Shown one piece after another: positions 60,839 through 64,000 of a stretch of DNA of 64,000 nt. Under the pieces are notes generated by a model. The model worked only from the letters and a program-made list of their open reading frames with translations, did no database searches and was not told where the DNA came from. The DNA is from Strongylocentrotus droebachiensis (lineage: Eukaryota; Echinodermata; Echinoidea; Camarodonta; Strongylocentrotidae). Both the position numbers and the translations under genes were made by a program. Within the stretch, counting starts at the first letter, position 1; each line of letters begins with the position of its first letter. The DNA lies in the NCBI GenBank assembly GCA_035222895.1, contig JAVYIG010002749.1, positions 62,001 to 126,000 on the forward strand, read 5' to 3'.

Positions 60839-60936
60839 GGCGTGGTCTCTGCGCGGTGCTCCCTGGTCTCGAGGGGCAAATACTCAGCGATGCCTTCGAG
60901 ATGAAAAGACCAAATTTGCCTTTAACCTGGGAATCG
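60839..60936 (+). CDS. Gyc88E: Next coding exon of the guanylate cyclase gene (H-NOXA continuation)
   Basis: This 98-base exon starts after CACACAG and ends before GTAAGA. Its first two bases complete the split Gly codon left by the exon ending at 16299. It then encodes 32 residues: RGLCAVLPGLEGQ, ILSDAFEMKRP, NLPLTWES. In soluble guanylate cyclases the H-NOXA domain continues at just this point with a G-x-x-L-x-x-x-LP segment, then a [FY][DE][LM]xRP segment; Gyc-88E members have the same order. The residue after the exon 2 end and the first residue here are contiguous in the family, so no exon is missing between them. The exon ends in phase 0. Confidence rests on the motif order, two consensus splice sites and the phase match, against a distance of 44.5 kb. 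Confidence 0.85.
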
Positions 60937-62924
60937 GTAAGAAACCAATCAATTTTCACTATATCATTCTATTTTCGTCATATAAGGCCAATATGTGGAC
61001 TTATAATTATCAATATTATTATCATTATTATATATATATATATAAGTATAAGTGCGTGTGTGTGCATTACAAAGGCAGTGTGATTCCCTACGTTGTTCAA
61101 TGTGAATTGATAGGCCAAGTCAGGCCACCTACACAAAGGAAACAAAGCATCAATGCAAACATCATATTTAGGACACAGTCATTAGTCAAACCGATTTGTC
61201 TTTCAAAATTGTACCTAAACTTAAAAACAGAAAATTACCAACATTTTCCCAAATGGGACCCTCTCCCTCGCACATCCTCCCCCGCTCGGGCATTTCACGC
61301 CCTCGAAACGGTGCACCTCATATAATTTATGCACCTCCTCGATTATACCTCAAAATTCTTTATTTTCTCCTTCTTGCATTAGTTCCTTTGCCAACACTTT
61401 CTCCATTTTGCATTAACTAAATTGTTATCTCCTGTTAAAGGTTAAACACAATGTGTCACAAAATTATGAGATTGCTATTTCACGCAAGGTATAATAATTG
61501 CTAGTCCATCGTCGCTTGTTGATTTATTATACTAGTATCCGATTCTATATGGGCCGGTCACGGAAATAACTCAACACCTCTACACCTCCTCAGAACGAGA
61601 AAATAAATCTATTCCCTAAAGTAAATAGTGTCAAAAAGCACATTTTGCTCTCTTTTTAACGCCTTGATTTACGGGTACTCAAGTACGTGTATCAATTTGG
61701 ATTCTCCGCTGGGGAACGTCGGTGACAAATATGGATTTGAGCGAGAAATATGTCCTGGCAAATTTTGAGTCTTTTTATTTGTGTGTCTGGTGTAAACTAC
61801 TTGAATATAGGGAATGGAATTTGGTTTACATGCGATTATTAAATGATTGGAGAGACTTAGGCTCATTGTAATGTGCCGGTATTACTGTTATTATGAGTGT
61901 GATTATATTGCATATACATTTCCCAAGGTATGGTAGAGATATGAATTTATACTGTAAATTAATTCTCCCTCACTTTCTCTGAGCCTTAATGAATCAGTTA
62001 ACTGTCATAATATGATCCAATTCATTTGTTTAAAAGCCCCTGTAATTATTGAGAAAAAAACCCACATTTGCCTAGATTTGCTTTATTTTGTCTATAAATG
62101 ATAGCGAAAATACAGACTTTCATAATTTCTATCAAAATCATATTTTGGTCGGACTGGATATCAAGCATGAACATGAAATGACAAAATTTAGGTAAAAACA
62201 CGATCAAAACAAGCACCATGCAAACAATAATTTGAACATAAATAAACTTAAGGGACCTTTGACTTATACTTAGCGCCTGTAAAAACCAAGGGGTTGTCTA
62301 AATTATTCAACAAATGGTGGTTTTCTAGGAGCTTCTCAAGGGACACAGAAATTATAACTCGCGTTGTTTGTGTTTTTTTGCGATTGTTTGTTTTGTTATT
62401 GGGGCGACCCCCTGCCCTTCACGTAGGTCGCGGTACCTTTATCCAAGTTTTATTTTCATCGTTGAAACTATTGGGGAACTCCATTTTTCGAAGGCAGAAT
62501 TATGAAGTATGTCAATAAGAAAAACACAACGACCAAAATTAAAGGGGAAAGTCTTTGTAATTTGGGTTGGATATGTATTTTGTTATTATAGGTGTTTAAA
62601 CGTATGGCAGATTTGGTACGTTTGGGGAGGGAGCATATACAAACAGCACAAAGCGCCTCCCCTCACCAATCGCCATTGGCTTATTAAAAAAAATTGCCGA
62701 GCGGTTGACGTCCTCTGATTTTGTATTCAGTCTCTTTCTCATAAATATATTTGTTTCCGCTAAACTGTGACTTGTGAGACAAACAAAATCTTAATTATTT
62801 TTCGATTACGACTCAAATGTTCAATATGACCTCTCAGCACATTGACAGAAGGTCATTGTCTTACGTACTGTTGACCTTTAAAAGATTGTCTGGAATATAA
62901 TGATAAGTAATTGAATTTATATAG
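60937..62924 (+). other. Intron (about 2.0 kb) after the H-NOXA exon
   Basis: It starts GTAAGA. An (AT)n tract lies at about 61029-61042. No gene is recognised on either strand. The intron end at 62924 depends on the candidate exon being real. Confidence 0.5.
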
Positions 62925-62972
62925 GTATTGGACTCAGGGCTGTCTCCACAACTGTTGCACACCAGAAGCAAT
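62925..62972 (+). CDS. Gyc88E: Candidate 48-base exon of the guanylate cyclase gene
   Basis: The segment lies between TTTATATAG and a consensus donor GTAAGT. It is 16 codons, phase 0 on both sides, and open: VLDSGLSPQLLHTRSN. The preceding exon ends TWES, and in this protein family a T-W-x-x-[IV]-L sequence is followed within about ten residues by an N-x-x-F-E-L-like stretch, so VL at the start and HTRSN at the end fit. Against it: the polypyrimidine tract is weak, it is very short and seems to carry a few extra residues compared with insect relatives. The following exon is not found before the window ends. Confidence 0.4.
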
Positions 62973-64000
62973 GTAAGTGCGTCTGTACAGAGAAGTTTCG
63001 TTCCTGAGATAAAGACGCTTTCAAACTTATTTTGAATATTTGCACAATCGTGGCATTTTGAATGAGTCCATATTTTTGTTTTCCTTGGTTTACGTAGCTA
63101 CATTTGAAATACTGCTACAAATAAAATGTGAGATCTTTCTGCCCGAGGTACGAACTTCGATTCCCTTCCACGGAACCGTCTTCTTTCGGCGAGGCATTGA
63201 TTTAGATTTGCCACTCTCCGCCCAGGTGTAGTAAAAATTATAACTGGCAACCTTTTTATTATACAAAATTAATCATGCCCGACTGGGGTTTCGATTGGCT
63301 AATACGGCAGTTACATGTATGTAACATTGCGAAAAGGAACAAAATAACAAATTTAAAAAATGTGTGAAATTACAGTTTAATCGTCATTTATCAATATTAT
63401 CATACCTTGTGCAATAAATGCTTTATACTTGGGAAGTGTAAATCTTGTGCAAATCAACATTATATATCAAGCATTATACACTTTGCATCTCCCCTACATC
63501 ATTTTAGAATGATGAATGTAAGGAACAGAGTTCTACACTGTCATAACAACCTTCAACCTGCAAGTATGTTCCCTAAATACCTCTCTCTTTCTCCCTCTTC
63601 TTCTTCTTCTTGTTCTTCTTCTTAGTCTTCTCTTTCTTCTTCGTCTTCATCATCTTCCTCTTTTTGTTATCCTTCTTCTTCTTCTCATCCTCCCTCTTAA
63701 ATTCCATGTTTCACATGACTTCATCGTACCCTTGTAGCAAGCAAGATATCCAATTTTTCATACAAGGTAAGCTCCTCGCACACTGCCATACACCCCAAAA
63801 TTCCAAGGCCTCTCTGCATGCTTCCTTCTTTCAGGTGTTCCCTAATGAATTCCAAATTTGTCTCATGTAATCATCTCCCGCAACCTTTATCCCAGCTGAT
63901 GAGAGGAGATGAAATTGTCAGCCACAATATTCTGCCTAATCACGGCACATACCGTCTATATTTTCGAAAATCCCTAGATTTATTTGAAATAAACAGAAAC
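62973..64000. other. Non-coding stretch to the window end, with an S2 SINE fragment and TTC-rich tract
   Basis: About 63145-63245 (plus) holds a SINE family S2 copy (e): TTTGCCACTCTCCGCCCAGG and a B-box-like CTTCGATTCCC. A (TTC)n-rich tract lies at about 63580-63690. I found no further cyclase exon; the cyclase catalytic domain must be beyond the window. Confidence 0.5.

Noticed and set aside
63738-63766. Possible small exon between CTTGTAG and AAGGTAAGC
   Set aside because: About 29 bases, no residues matching the expected F-E-L region of the cyclase in any frame.
1-64000. CRISPR arrays, bacterial operons, Shine-Dalgarno sites, viral genes
   Set aside because: None seen. The window is eukaryotic, with spliced exons and animal retroelements.

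Overview
The window looks like nuclear DNA of an AT-rich invertebrate metazoan. A marine deuterostome such as a sea urchin is my best guess. The evidence is spliced exons with GT-AG borders, a protein of the Gyc-88E type (an invertebrate guanylate cyclase class), L2/CR1-like and RTE-like LINEs, tRNA-derived SINEs, many short inverted-repeat elements with TTAA target duplications, pyrimidine microsatellites and long poly-G/poly-C runs. The species cannot be fixed from sequence alone.

One protein-coding gene is recognisable, on the + strand. Its first coding exon (acceptor 15514, start codon 15612, donor after 15299+1000, i.e. after 16299) encodes an intact H-NOX haem domain and the start of the H-NOXA domain of an atypical soluble guanylate cyclase of the Drosophila Gyc-88E type. 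The next exon in protein order is at 60839-60936 and the phase matches, so the intron between them is about 44.5 kb. A 48-base in-phase candidate exon follows at 62925-62972. The cyclase catalytic exons must lie beyond the right edge, and the 5' non-coding exon(s) and promoter lie upstream at an unidentified place.

Layout: 1-15514 is non-coding (intron 1 or intergenic) with a piggyBac-like foldback element (2221-2819), two SINE copies, a diverged tandem duplication and many homopolymers. 15515-16299 is the exon. 16300-60838 is the giant intron, holding two adjacent TTAA-type MITEs sharing one TTAA (17051-17982), a 5'-truncated antisense LINE with an open RT frame (19325-20770), a 1-kb inverted-repeat element loaded with AP-1-type TGASTCA sites and a 91-bp-stem hairpin (23765-24797), a MITE with a foldback inserted in it (28969-29674), a degenerate ~180-bp tandem array (34910-36000), three more TTAA MITEs (38265-43614), a tRNA-type SINE with target duplication, an RTE fragment with a 12-bp target duplication, an antisense tRNA-Met gene (47073-47145), further small MITEs, and a near-perfect hairpin (54475-54613). 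60839-64000 carries the next exon(s).

The rest of the window is mobile-element debris, simple repeats and sequence in which I see no gene. Most open frames over 60 codons here show no recognisable family signature and many run through simple repeats or MITEs. The most unusual item is the AP-1-site element at 23765-24797.
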